Part shown: positions 1 through 7,743 of the stretch, in pieces
Layout: the number at the start of each line of letters is the position of its first letter
Position numbering within the stretch: position 1 is the first letter of the stretch
Origin: Youxingia wuxianensis
Lineage (GTDB): Bacteria; Bacillota; Clostridia; Oscillospirales; Ruminococcaceae
Direction: 5' to 3'
NCBI RefSeq assembly: GCF_014385085.1
Contig: NZ_JACRTD010000001.1
Span: 186,001 to 250,000, forward strand
DNA length: 64,000 nucleotides
The notes under the pieces: model-generated
Told to the model about the DNA's origin: nothing
Databases searched by the model: none
Seen by the model: only the letters and a program-made list of their open reading frames with translations
Made by a program: the position numbers and the translations under genes

Positions 1-73
1 TCGAGGGCGCACGACTGGAAATCGTGTAGGGGTCAAAAGCTCCTCGAGAGTTCGAATCTCTCCATCTCCGCCA
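1..73 (+). tRNA. tRNA-Ser (anticodon GGA), 5' end cut off by window edge
   Basis: The visible part has an anticodon stem CACGA/TCGTG closing the loop CTGGAAA, which puts the anticodon GGA at 17-19 and makes this a serine tRNA. A long variable arm (about 28-47), as expected of tRNA-Ser, is followed by a T-arm GAGAG-TTCGAAT-CTCTC and an encoded CCA at 71-73. The acceptor 5' strand and part of the D-arm lie outside the window. Confidence 0.95.
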
Positions 74-76
74 GTA

Positions 77-116
77 AAAGCCTCCGCAAACAATATGTTT
101 GCGGGGGCTTTATTTT
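77..116 (+). terminator. Intrinsic terminator after tRNA-Ser
   Basis: The stem GCCTCCGCAAAC (80-91) pairs with GTTTGCGGGGGC (97-108) around a 5-nt loop and is followed by TTTATTTT. It sits directly behind the tRNA CCA end, so it probably ends the tRNA transcript. The stretch from 118 to 353 behind it holds no gene I can support. Confidence 0.9.
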
Positions 117-353
117 GTTGAAGATAAAATAGATCCGAAACGATCAATATGGAAAGATCAGCCGGTCATAAATTGGAGGATCCTATATACTTTACGTCCG
201 GCGCCTTAAAAAGCGCTGGACACTTTTTTGTCGAAGGCGGGTCCCTCAGAAGGGTGCTGCCGAGCGCCGATATAGAAAATAGAGACCAAAACCCCAGAAC
301 CTTTTTACAAACATTACGGTTTTGATCCCTAGTCGCTTTTATGAAATTTGCAA

Positions 354-1031
354 TTAATCCGTTTGTCTTGCCCATGTCCAGCCTTCGCTGCCCGCGCCAA
401 TCTCAAAATGATATTTTACAATCCCCAGATCCAGCTTGGTATAAAATCCGTTAAGCGCTTTTGCGGATACCGTGTCGCCTTTTAAGATGAATAGAAATTT
501 TTGCTGGTTTACTGCGGTCGGCGCCAGCTGCGCCGCGGCCACACCGTTTTTAAACCATTCAGGGACGGGTTCCTGCCCTTGGTAAAGCTCATTTATCGGT
601 TTTGTTTTATGGGACATCCCTTGGGTTTCCCCATACCCGATAGCGATAACACAGCACAGTTTTTCGTCTTTTTCAATGATACAGGCAGTTTTCCCTTTAC
701 TGTAAGTTAACGCTACCCAGCAGGTATTCAGTCCCAGCTGCTGGGCTTTTAAAACAATTTTTTCACCATAATAGCCGCATTTCTCTTGCAGATCCTGTGT
801 TTTTTTGCCTATGAGGGCAATATAGTTTCTCACATTTCGAAAGGAGCCATAATGAGCCATTCTTCCGGAGAAAGCCGTCGGCTCATTGAGACAAAGCTGT
901 ATATGCAGCCCGCTTTCTTCATTACATTGGCGGATGATATCGGACAGACTATCTTTTACATAACCGGAGATCGGCTGGCTGATATAGCTGCGGACGGAAT
1001 GACGGCATTTTATCGCTTCTAATAAATCCAT
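354..1031 (-). CDS. Nitroreductase family protein (TM1586-like)
   Basis: A 225-residue flavin-dependent oxidoreductase-like protein. The N-terminus carries the family signature RHSVRSY (residues 10-16), which in nitroreductases contacts the FMN phosphate. The middle contains GYYGEKIVLKAQQLGLNTCW, the typical second helix region. The C-terminal half repeats the fold in the way seen in the TM1586 subfamily, where one chain holds both halves of what is usually a dimer. A strong AGGAGG ribosome site lies about 7 nt before the ATG at 1031. The physiological substrate cannot be told from sequence. It is monocistronic, divergent from the following amidohydrolase gene. Confidence 0.85.
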   Translation of the reverse strand: MDLLEAIKCRHSVRSYISQPISGYVKDSLSDIIRQCNEESGLHIQLCLNEPTAFSGRMAHYGSFRNVRNYIALIGKKTQDLQEKCGYYGEKIVLKAQQLGLNTCWVALTYSKGKTACIIEKDEKLCCVIAIGYGETQGMSHKTKPINELYQGQEPVPEWFKNGVAAAQLAPTAVNQQKFLFILKGDTVSAKALNGFYTKLDLGIVKYHFEIGAGSEGWTWARQTD

Positions 1032-1053
1032 ATGTAACTCCTCCTTGTTTTAT

Positions 1054-1062
1054 ATTATACCA
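1054..1062 (-). promoter_or_regulatory. Extended -10 promoter for the nitroreductase gene
   Basis: On the minus strand TGGTATAAT (1054-1062) matches an extended -10 element (TGn-TATAAT). No good -35 hexamer is visible, as is usual for extended -10 promoters. It lies about 25 nt upstream of the start codon. Confidence 0.55.
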
Positions 1063-1166
1063 TATTTCCTCTATATTTAACCAGTCATTCACAAGAAAAT
1101 GATATTTTCTTCCCAATTATGAGTTATACTATAATCATCATTCAATGTAGGAAAAGGAGAACGGCC

Positions 1167-2777
1167 ATGAAATCTACAATTTATTATGGCGGGGATATTT
1201 TAACCTTGGAAGAAGGAAATTATGCCCAAGCCATATTGGTGGAGGATGGAATCATAAAACAGGTAGGCGATGCCTCCACTGTGTTTATTTCAAAAACCCC
1301 TCAGACAGAGATGGTGGATTTAAAGGGAAAAACCTTGATGCCAGCGTTTATCGATTCTCACAGCCATATTACGGCTTTGGGAAATACGTTTGGTATGGTG
1401 GACTTAAGCGGGGCTTCCTGTTTTGATGAGATAACTGATCGGATTGGGGAGTATAAAAAACAAAATCATACGTCCCCCAAAGAATGGATTTGCGGATTTG
1501 GATACGATAACAATTTTTTAAAAGAAAAGCGCCATCCAGACAAGGAGATGTTAGATAAGGTTTGTAAAGACAACCCTATAATTATTTCCCATGTTTCCGG
1601 ACATATGGGGGTTGCAAATAGTTCGGCATTGGAAAAATTCGATATTACAAAACAAACGAAAGATCCCAAAGGCGGGGTCATCGGACGGGATGACGGGGGG
1701 ATCCCCAATGGATATTTAGAAGAGACCGCGTTTACTTCAATGACACCTTTTATTCCTCAGAGGACATTAAAACAACTAACCAACCAAATGAAAACGGCGC
1801 AGAAAGTATATTTTCAAAATGGAATTACCACGGTTCAGGACGGCTTTACAAAAAAAGCCGAGTGGGAACTGATGATGACCATGGCCAAAGACCAGCAGTT
1901 AAAGGCGGACGTGATCTCCTATATTCAGCTGGATGGGAACCATGATTTAATAGAACAGTATCGCCAATATCAAGATGTTTATAATAATCATCTGAAAATT
2001 GGCGGATATAAAATTTTTTTAGACGGCTCTCCTCAGGGAAGAACCGCCTATCTTTCCGAACCTTATGAAAATACACAGGACAACTACTGCGGCTATCCTG
2101 TTTATTCTGATGAGCAGGTAGAAGATTTTATGAGGATCGCACTAAAAGAAGGCAGGCAAATCCTTGTGCATTGCAATGGGGATGCGGCGGCGCAACAGAT
2201 GATCGATGCCTATCAAAACGCGCTGAAACATTGCCCACAGCACAAAAGCATCCGTCCGGTGATGATTCACGCCCAGCTGGTTCGCCCCGATCAGCTGTCT
2301 GTGATGAAGCGGCTGGGAATGATTGCTTCTTTTTTCGTGGATCATACCTATTATTGGGGAGATATTCATATAAAAAATTTGGGAAGGGGCAGAGCGTTTC
2401 AAATCAGCCCGGTGGCCTCAGCGTTAAAGGCGGGAACCAAGTATACCTTCCATCAAGATACTCCAGTGATCCAGCCCAACATGCTGCAAACTATCTGGTG
2501 TGCGGTGAACCGTGTCACAAAAGAAGGGATAGTTATCGGCGAGCAGGAAAAAATCTCTCCTTTAGATGCGATCAAAGGGGTAACAATCAACGCAGCGTAT
2601 CAATATTTTGAAGAGGATAAGAAGGGCTCCGTACGTGCAGGAAAACAGGCGGATCTTATCATTCTTAGCGAGAACCCATTAAAAGTGGATCCATGGAAAA
2701 TCAAGGACATCCAAGTGTTGGCCACCATAAAAGATGGTGAAACGGTGTATTGCGCAGAAGATAATGGAAATATTTGA
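1167..2777 (+). CDS. Amidohydrolase family protein (YtcJ-like)
   Basis: A 536-residue metal-dependent hydrolase of the amidohydrolase superfamily, closest in length and motifs to the YtcJ/exoenzyme-regulatory AepA group. The N-terminal beta sandwich begins at MKSTIYYGGDILTLEEG, then the first metal motif DSHSHI appears near residue 65 after the usual LMPAFI strand. Further histidines follow in VHCNGD and IHAQL, and the last metal-binding Asp is in FHQDTPV. The C-terminal KQADLIILSENP segment is the typical closing sandwich. I place the start at the ATG at 1167 because GGAGA precedes it by 6 nt; an upstream in-frame ATG at 1119 overlaps the likely promoter. The substrate is unknown. Confidence 0.88.
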   Translation: MKSTIYYGGDILTLEEGNYAQAILVEDGIIKQVGDASTVFISKTPQTEMVDLKGKTLMPAFIDSHSHITALGNTFGMVDLSGASCFDEITDRIGEYKKQNHTSPKEWICGFGYDNNFLKEKRHPDKEMLDKVCKDNPIIISHVSGHMGVANSSALEKFDITKQTKDPKGGVIGRDDGGIPNGYLEETAFTSMTPFIPQRTLKQLTNQMKTAQKVYFQNGITTVQDGFTKKAEWELMMTMAKDQQLKADVISYIQLDGNHDLIEQYRQYQDVYNNHLKIGGYKIFLDGSPQGRTAYLSEPYENTQDNYCGYPVYSDEQVEDFMRIALKEGRQILVHCNGDAAAQQMIDAYQNALKHCPQHKSIRPVMIHAQLVRPDQLSVMKRLGMIASFFVDHTYYWGDIHIKNLGRGRAFQISPVASALKAGTKYTFHQDTPVIQPNMLQTIWCAVNRVTKEGIVIGEQEKISPLDAIKGVTINAAYQYFEEDKKGSVRAGKQADLIILSENPLKVDPWKIKDIQVLATIKDGETVYCAEDNGNI

Positions 2778-2815
2778 CTTAATATTATTTAAAATACGGC
2801 ACATCCTAATGTTGG

Positions 2816-3217
2816 GTGATGCCAGTGGAAAAAATAAAAGAATATGCTACTGTTTATACAATTGGTTCTGTAGGATATAGTATGATTGAAATTTTATGGC
2901 GTGGGTTTACCCATTGGACGATGGCATTGACCGGTGGGGTTTGCTTTTTATTTATCCATATCGCCAATTTTCGGCTGACCGGAGTAAATATTTGGAAAAA
3001 ATGTTTGGCAGGAAGCACAATCATAACCTTGATAGAATTTGTTGTGGGCTGTATTGTCAACAGGCTTTTGCATATGAATGTTTGGGATTATTCCAAACAA
3101 TTTTTAAATATCATGGGACAGGTATGTCCATTGTATTCTATTTTGTGGTTTTTTCTGTGTATTCCTACTTTTGGGCTCAGTCGGTTTATAAAACAAAAAA
3201 TGTTTCCAAAAAATTAA
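2816..3217 (+). CDS. Small multi-pass membrane protein, putative ABC-transporter type IV (CmpB-like)
   Basis: A 133-residue protein with about four hydrophobic segments separated by short charged loops. The pattern SMIEILWRGFTHWTMALTGG followed by a mid-protein NIWDYS-like motif (NVWDYSKQFLN) resembles the family called putative ABC-transporter type IV, for which no transport activity is firmly established. The start is GTG at 2816 or ATG at 2819; neither has a strong ribosome site. The gene follows the amidohydrolase by 38 nt and is closed by a hairpin, so the two may be co-transcribed. Confidence 0.6.
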   Translation: MMPVEKIKEYATVYTIGSVGYSMIEILWRGFTHWTMALTGGVCFLFIHIANFRLTGVNIWKKCLAGSTIITLIEFVVGCIVNRLLHMNVWDYSKQFLNIMGQVCPLYSILWFFLCIPTFGLSRFIKQKMFPKN

Positions 3218-3256
3218 TAATACCTCTACCACATTTTTTGTGATAGAGGTATTATT
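3217..3256 (+). terminator. Long hairpin behind the small membrane protein gene
   Basis: AATAATACCTCTACCAC (3217-3233) pairs with GTGATAGAGGTATTATT (3240-3256), a 17-bp stem with one internal mismatch and a T-rich loop. There is no clear T-run after it on the plus strand, so it may stop transcription inefficiently or only protect the 3' end. Confidence 0.55.
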
Positions 3257-3284
3257 GTAGTAGCCTGTTTTGGGGAGGATAAGC

Positions 3285-4118
3285 ATGAATATCGTCGTAT
3301 CAATCAATACCAACTATGTAAAACCCCTTTGCGTTATGCTTCGCTCCTTGCTCGATCAAAATCCGGACACGGAGTTTACCGTATATGTAATCCACTCCTC
3401 GTTAACGCAAGAGCATTTCGACTACATAAAACAAATAGTAGGGAAGGGGAATTTTTATCTGCAGGAGATCGGCGTTCCCGCGGATTTTATGTCGGACGCG
3501 CCTGTCTTATTTCACTTCACAAAAGAGATGTACTATCGTATCTTTTGTGCAAAGCTTTTACCTTTGGAAGCGGAGAAAGCCTTGTATTTGGATCCGGATA
3601 TGGTGATTATCAACCCGATCCATTCTCTTTATGATATTGACATGGGAAAAAATTATTTCGCAGCGGCTCAGGCGGTAAATAGTGTCACCCAGATGGAATT
3701 TAAAAAGCGTCTGAATATGCCGGAAGACAGCAATTACTTTAACTCCGGGGTTCTGCTTATGAATTTAAAAGAGCTTCGCCGAACGCAGGATTTGCAAAAG
3801 CCGCTGGAATTTATCCGCCGGATGGGAGAAAAACTCTACCTTCCGGATCAGGATGTGCTCAACGCTTTATATTATGATAAAACTATTTTGTTAGACCCTC
3901 TGATTTATAATTACGATGCACGCTATTATAACGCTATGCGGGTGAGATCTTTGGGAAAGGTGGATATGGCCTGGATTAAGAAAAATACAGTGATCGTACA
4001 TTTCTGTGGAAAAAGCAAACCATGGAATGAGGTATATCTGGGAGAGCTGGGCATATTTTACCGTGAGGTAGCTGGAAAACTGTTCCCAAAAACAGAAAAA
4101 AAGCCGCCGCTGGACTGA
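3285..4118 (+). CDS. Glycosyltransferase family 8 protein
   Basis: A 277-residue GT8-type, retaining glycosyltransferase that would use a nucleotide sugar as donor. The metal-binding DxD motif is D103-P-D105 in the strand ALYLDPDMVII. Downstream come the family hallmarks YFNSGVLLMNL, LPDQDVLNAL and the C-terminal HFCGKSKPW. There is no signal peptide or membrane segment, so it should act in the cytoplasm, probably on an envelope glycan precursor. The start at 3285 is chosen because GGAGGAT lies 6 nt upstream. The acceptor is unknown and no polysaccharide cluster surrounds the gene. Confidence 0.9.
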   Translation: MNIVVSINTNYVKPLCVMLRSLLDQNPDTEFTVYVIHSSLTQEHFDYIKQIVGKGNFYLQEIGVPADFMSDAPVLFHFTKEMYYRIFCAKLLPLEAEKALYLDPDMVIINPIHSLYDIDMGKNYFAAAQAVNSVTQMEFKKRLNMPEDSNYFNSGVLLMNLKELRRTQDLQKPLEFIRRMGEKLYLPDQDVLNALYYDKTILLDPLIYNYDARYYNAMRVRSLGKVDMAWIKKNTVIVHFCGKSKPWNEVYLGELGIFYREVAGKLFPKTEKKPPLD

Positions 4119-4138
4119 GCCAGCAGCGGCTTTTTTAT
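4099..4138. terminator. Bidirectional terminator between convergent genes
   Basis: AAGCCGCCGCTGG (4101-4113) pairs with CCAGCAGCGGCTT (4120-4132), flanked by A-run on the left and TTTTTT on the right, so it can act in both directions. The stop codon of the glycosyltransferase (4116-4118) lies in the loop. Confidence 0.9.
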
Positions 4139-4147
4139 ATTATGTAT

Positions 4148-5227
4148 TTACTCCTCTGTTGAAATAGAAATTTCATAGGAAGCGGAGGATTGGCCGCTTT
4201 CCTCGTAATCACTCCAGGGAAGGAGGATAGATCCTACAATATTTCCGTCATCATCATAAATATTGCCATCCTCGCCAATGACAATATTGCCGTATACTAA
4301 ATTGCCGTTAGAATCCATAATGTTGTCCTTGCCGTCGAAAAACAGCTCCCCATCCCCATTTTCTGTAAAGGGAGGATGGAAGTTTACCAACTGGGACAGC
4401 GTATCCGCATCCATATCCCGCTGGAACCGATCAGAAATATCCAAGTTAGCGTAACCGTCGTTCTCCCAGTCGGAAGAAAAATTAATAGAAGTAAAATTCA
4501 CCGGATAATCCGCTATTTTTGTCAGAATATTTTTGCACGCCCGCGCAAAGGCTTTTTCATCCTCAAAAGGACCGAATAGAGCGATATTCATATGGATATT
4601 GGCGGTGGCCGGCAGAGTGTCGTAAGTGGTGTCTTTGGAATACCGGTCGTTTAGGTTGAGATAAACGTCAAGGGAGCGGATCCCTTTATTGGAGGAAAGA
4701 CGGCTGTACATAGTTTCCTCAATCTGCTCGCTTAGCTGTTCCTGCTGCTGATAGACCTGCGGCCCCCAATAGTCCCATAGATACGGCAGGGTGGAAACTC
4801 CAGCCGCCCCACAGATAAGCAAAAAGCAGACAAAGCCGCTTAGAAAATCATATTTCAGCTTCTCCCCTTTGCGGGCGAAAAAATAGCCTACTAAGATTTC
4901 AATACCTAAAAAAACAAAGATTAACGGGGCGAATTTAACGACTAAAGTAAGATCAAAGTTAGGGTCGATCATGCAGATTAGGGCCACAATACCTACAGCG
5001 ATCAAAGAAAGGCCCATCGTAAGCGTGCCTACCCGACGAACAGGCTGTTTCGGCGCAATGGGCGGATAGACATAGGGTTCTTTTTGGGGCGCCGTATCTT
5101 CTGGGGGCGGAGTTTGATCTTCTGGGGAAGAGGCCTCTTCGTCAAAAGACGAAGAGACGTTATTTTCTTCACAGTTAAGGTCGCAGGCGGGCTGCTCATT
5201 TTCTATATTTACGTTTTTGTTATTCAT
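4148..5227 (-). CDS. Membrane-anchored protein of the ECF sigma operon, LiaF-like N-terminal membrane region
   Basis: A 359-residue protein I cannot assign to a characterised family. Residues 1-65 are acidic and proline-rich. Three hydrophobic segments follow at roughly 68-90, 94-114 and 127-147, resembling the DUF5668/LiaF membrane region. The rest is a hydrophilic, probably extracytoplasmic domain with a serine-rich, conserved-looking core and a C-terminal run of GN-turns (DSNGN, YGNIV, EDGNIY, DDGNIV). It overlaps the upstream membrane-protein gene by 8 nt and is last in the sigma/anti-sigma operon, so a role in envelope sensing or response is inferred, not shown. Confidence 0.6.
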   Translation of the reverse strand: MNNKNVNIENEQPACDLNCEENNVSSSFDEEASSPEDQTPPPEDTAPQKEPYVYPPIAPKQPVRRVGTLTMGLSLIAVGIVALICMIDPNFDLTLVVKFAPLIFVFLGIEILVGYFFARKGEKLKYDFLSGFVCFLLICGAAGVSTLPYLWDYWGPQVYQQQEQLSEQIEETMYSRLSSNKGIRSLDVYLNLNDRYSKDTTYDTLPATANIHMNIALFGPFEDEKAFARACKNILTKIADYPVNFTSINFSSDWENDGYANLDISDRFQRDMDADTLSQLVNFHPPFTENGDGELFFDGKDNIMDSNGNLVYGNIVIGEDGNIYDDDGNIVGSILLPWSDYEESGQSSASYEISISTEE

Positions 5228-5759
5228 GTTCTTCTCCTTTAAACTCTACAAAGTCCTCTTCTGTTTTTACAGGCTGTTTCTTTCCACGGATCAGATAAAT
5301 TCCAAAGAAAATGATTGCAAAGGAAATAATCAGGGTAGGCAGACGGTGGAAAATTTCCCAAACCCAATCGTACTGGAATAAAAAGGCCCCTAATACCCGC
5401 TCGATAATCATATAAAATCCTATGAAAATAAAGATAATTCCTAAAACTAAATGACGTTTGGTCAAAAACTGTTTCCAGTCTGTTTTAATAACAATGGTGT
5501 CAAGTTTCACCACAAAGTTTTCATCCAGCACTTTACGTTCTTCGTCGGATACATGTCGCATATTTAAAGCGTCAAAGAAGCAATAAAACCAGATAACGGG
5601 AAGCAGGAACAACCCTGGAGGAAGAATCATTCCTCCAACGGCGATCAGCAGAAAAAATGCCGTCATTAACAGAACGCCTTTTTTCATCATTCCCAAATAC
5701 ATGTGGGCGGCGCCGGGCATAAACGCCAATATAAAAGTCCAAAAACTACTCTTTTTCAT
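5220..5759 (-). CDS. Multi-pass membrane protein (TM2-like) of the ECF sigma operon
   Basis: A 179-residue protein. The N-terminus (residues 5-55) has the TM2-type pattern: FILAFMPGAAHMYLGMMKKG, then two hydrophobic helices and the DALNMRH segment. A second hydrophobic pair lies at about 103-120 and 138-157, again LiaF/DUF5668-like. It starts inside the last codons of the anti-sigma gene (14-nt overlap) and runs into the next gene, which indicates translational coupling. Function unknown; the operon position suggests it belongs to the regulon controlled by the sigma factor. Confidence 0.65.
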   Translation of the reverse strand: MKKSSFWTFILAFMPGAAHMYLGMMKKGVLLMTAFFLLIAVGGMILPPGLFLLPVIWFYCFFDALNMRHVSDEERKVLDENFVVKLDTIVIKTDWKQFLTKRHLVLGIIFIFIGFYMIIERVLGAFLFQYDWVWEIFHRLPTLIISFAIIFFGIYLIRGKKQPVKTEEDFVEFKGEEHE

Positions 5760-6228
5760 TTGTGTTTGATACTCCTCTCAAATCTATGCTGCCGAAAATA
5801 TCTTTAATGGCATTTGAAAATTTCGTGGTGAAGTCGTTTGCTTTTTCCGAAATGGAATAGGTGCTTCCCACAAAGCTATTTAAGGTTTTGCCGCTACCAT
5901 TTTCCAGATCAATATTAAATATCCCTATACTCCAGAAGATTATGGCGAAAGACGCGGCCACAATCATTGTAGCATATTTATTTACAAAGACTCTACGCAC
6001 ACGTTCTTTAATCCGTTTGATAATCGTTTCCTGGGAAGATAGCATAGGCGCGATCAGTAAGGAATCGTCCTCTAAACAGGCGGTATAACGAATAATGCAC
6101 TCGTCACAGAAAGACAGATGTTCCGAAATTTCCAGCCGCTCAAGTTCTGTTAGATTTTCATCATTGTGAACCAAAGCGAGAAAGGCGTCATCTGTTAAAT
6201 GCCCATCGGCATAAAATAACTCTTTCAT
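5746..6228 (-). CDS. Anti-sigma factor with N-terminal zinc-binding motif
   Basis: A 160-residue protein with the ZAS-type zinc-finger motif H-x3-C-x2-C (HLSFCDEC) near residue 32-39, the hallmark of anti-sigma factors that clamp ECF sigma factors. One transmembrane helix follows at about 86-105 (KYATMIVAASFAIIFWSIGI) and the rest is extracytoplasmic. It lies 3 nt behind the sigma factor gene, the usual arrangement. The small outer domain would be the sensor part; its signal is not evident. Confidence 0.82.
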   Translation of the reverse strand: MKELFYADGHLTDDAFLALVHNDENLTELERLEISEHLSFCDECIIRYTACLEDDSLLIAPMLSSQETIIKRIKERVRRVFVNKYATMIVAASFAIIFWSIGIFNIDLENGSGKTLNSFVGSTYSISEKANDFTTKFSNAIKDIFGSIDLRGVSNTNEKE

Positions 6229-6231
6229 ATC

Positions 6232-6735
6232 CTATGTATCCTCCTTTATCATTTGTTGCAGCATTGAGCGCGCCCGGTAAATTTGTGTCTGAACTGTTTT
6301 TTTTGGCCGCCCTAAAGCGGCTGAAATGGCATCGATTGATTTTTCCTCTAGGAAAAACATGATGGATACTTTGGAATAAGGCTCCTTTAAAGTAAGAATT
6401 TTTTCTTTAATACGCTGTGCGCCTTCCTCCCCCATATAGAGCTGTTCAGGGGAATTTTCCTGACGGATCACATCCATTTCGCTCATGTCTTGGGAAAGGG
6501 CGACCTTTCGGTTGTAGGCGCTTTTTAAATGGTCCTTTGCTTTGTTGGTAGCAATTCGCGCGAGCCAGGCCTTCATGGTATCTTCCCGGCAGCTATCAAT
6601 ATGAGTAAATGCGGAGACGAAGGTTTCCTGCGTCAAGTTTTCCGCCTCCTGGTAATCTCTCACCATCTGATAGCATATGGTAAACACAAGCTTTTCATAT
6701 TGACAGATTAACGTTTTAAATTTTTCAGTAGTCAT
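6232..6735 (-). CDS. ECF (sigma-70 family) RNA polymerase sigma factor
   Basis: A 167-residue extracytoplasmic-function sigma factor. Region 2 contains LVFTICYQMVRDYQEAENLTQETF, with the core-binding and -10 recognition helices, and region 4 contains FFLEEKSIDAISAALGRPKKTVQTQIYRAR, the helix-turn-helix that reads the -35 box. I choose the ATG at 6735 because AAGGGG lies 6 nt before it; an upstream in-frame ATG at 6774 has no ribosome site. It heads a four-gene leftward operon with its anti-sigma factor and two membrane proteins. Region 4 lacks extra C-terminal domains. Confidence 0.92.
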   Translation of the reverse strand: MTTEKFKTLICQYEKLVFTICYQMVRDYQEAENLTQETFVSAFTHIDSCREDTMKAWLARIATNKAKDHLKSAYNRKVALSQDMSEMDVIRQENSPEQLYMGEEGAQRIKEKILTLKEPYSKVSIMFFLEEKSIDAISAALGRPKKTVQTQIYRARSMLQQMIKEDT

Positions 6736-6833
6736 CGATCCCCTTGCGCTCACCACCTTTAAGAAGCCTTCCATCAGTTATTACGAACAAAGATACCTGT
6801 TGTCTTCAAAATATCAATAAAATTCTTTGTTTC

Positions 6834-6839
6834 ATTATA
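6834..6839 (-). promoter_or_regulatory. Possible -10 element of the ECF sigma operon
   Basis: TATAAT on the minus strand lies about 95 nt upstream of the sigma factor start. The hexamer 17 nt upstream (TTCGAC) is a weak match to the -35 consensus, so housekeeping promoter use is only a guess; an autoregulated ECF promoter may also exist here. Confidence 0.35.
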
Positions 6840-6931
6840 CTTTATTTTTGTGAAAAGTCGAAGCTATACTTTATCCAGAAAAAATGGTAAGATATAGCTA
6901 ATAAAATTAGCGTAAAGGAAAAGGGTGAACG

Positions 6932-7723
6932 ATGGGGAGAAAGTTATTAGCATTGGATTTGGACGGTACTACCTTGAGCGATGACAGCCGTATGAGCCCG
7001 TATACCTTAGATATGCTGGAAAAGGCAAAAGCCGCTGGATGCGTTATTTGTTTTGTCACTGGGCGCAAGGACGTAGAGATTGGGGCGGTAATCGATCAAT
7101 GTTATGTAGCGGATTATCTTATTTTAAATAACGGAGGAAAGACCATCCGGCTGCCGGAGCGCTCGATTCTTGCTCATAAGATTATTGAGCAAGAGCTTGC
7201 CAGGAAGGTGATCAATTTCGCTTTGGAAAACCAAGTGCTCCTGTATGTGTGCTGCCCGAACTATACTGGGATCAACTTTACTTCCGAAAATACGCGGGAA
7301 TACGAGGAAATAGTGGGCTATTCCCTCAGCCGTTATCAATCGGTTCAGGATGTGCCTATTAAAGAGATAGAGGGCTTTGTCGCCAATGTAAACCATGACC
7401 GGATAATCGACTTTATCGATCGGGAAAACCTCCCCCTTCGGTATGTCCAGGCGGAGGAGTCAACCTTTGATATTGTCAGCCTTGGAGTGAGTAAATGGGG
7501 GGCGGTAAAAGAGCTTTCCCAAATCCTTGGTATTTCTGTAAAAGACATTGTCTCCGCGGGAAATTATATGAACGATATCGACCTAATTCGCGGAGCGGGA
7601 CTTGGTGTAGCGGTAAAAAATGCCTTGGAAGAGGTAAAGCAAGCAGCGGATTATGTCACCGAACGCACCAATGACGAGGGTGCCGTAGGAGAGCTGATTG
7701 AAAAGTTTGTGTTAAACATATAA
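6932..7723 (+). CDS. HAD superfamily Cof-type phosphatase
   Basis: A 263-residue haloacid-dehalogenase-like phosphatase of the Cof/YidA class. Motif I is ALDLDGTTL (nucleophile Asp at residue 8 or 10), motif II is FVTGRK (Thr), motif III is the Lys in SLGVSKWGAVKEL and motif IV is SAGNYMNDIDLI, where the usual GDxxND reads GNYMND. The C2-type cap lies between motifs II and III. These enzymes hydrolyse sugar phosphates and similar metabolites in the cytoplasm; the natural substrate is not predictable. A ribosome site (AAAGGAAAAGGGTG) precedes the ATG. The biotin ligase gene follows after 20 nt. Confidence 0.9.
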   Translation: MGRKLLALDLDGTTLSDDSRMSPYTLDMLEKAKAAGCVICFVTGRKDVEIGAVIDQCYVADYLILNNGGKTIRLPERSILAHKIIEQELARKVINFALENQVLLYVCCPNYTGINFTSENTREYEEIVGYSLSRYQSVQDVPIKEIEGFVANVNHDRIIDFIDRENLPLRYVQAEESTFDIVSLGVSKWGAVKELSQILGISVKDIVSAGNYMNDIDLIRGAGLGVAVKNALEEVKQAADYVTERTNDEGAVGELIEKFVLNI

Positions 7724-7743
7724 CGGAAAGAAGGGCGTGGAAT

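Noticed and set aside
2171..2611. 146-codon frame inside the YtcJ-like amidohydrolase gene
   Set aside because: Same-strand alternative frame with no ribosome site and no motif; the amidohydrolase reading is continuous.
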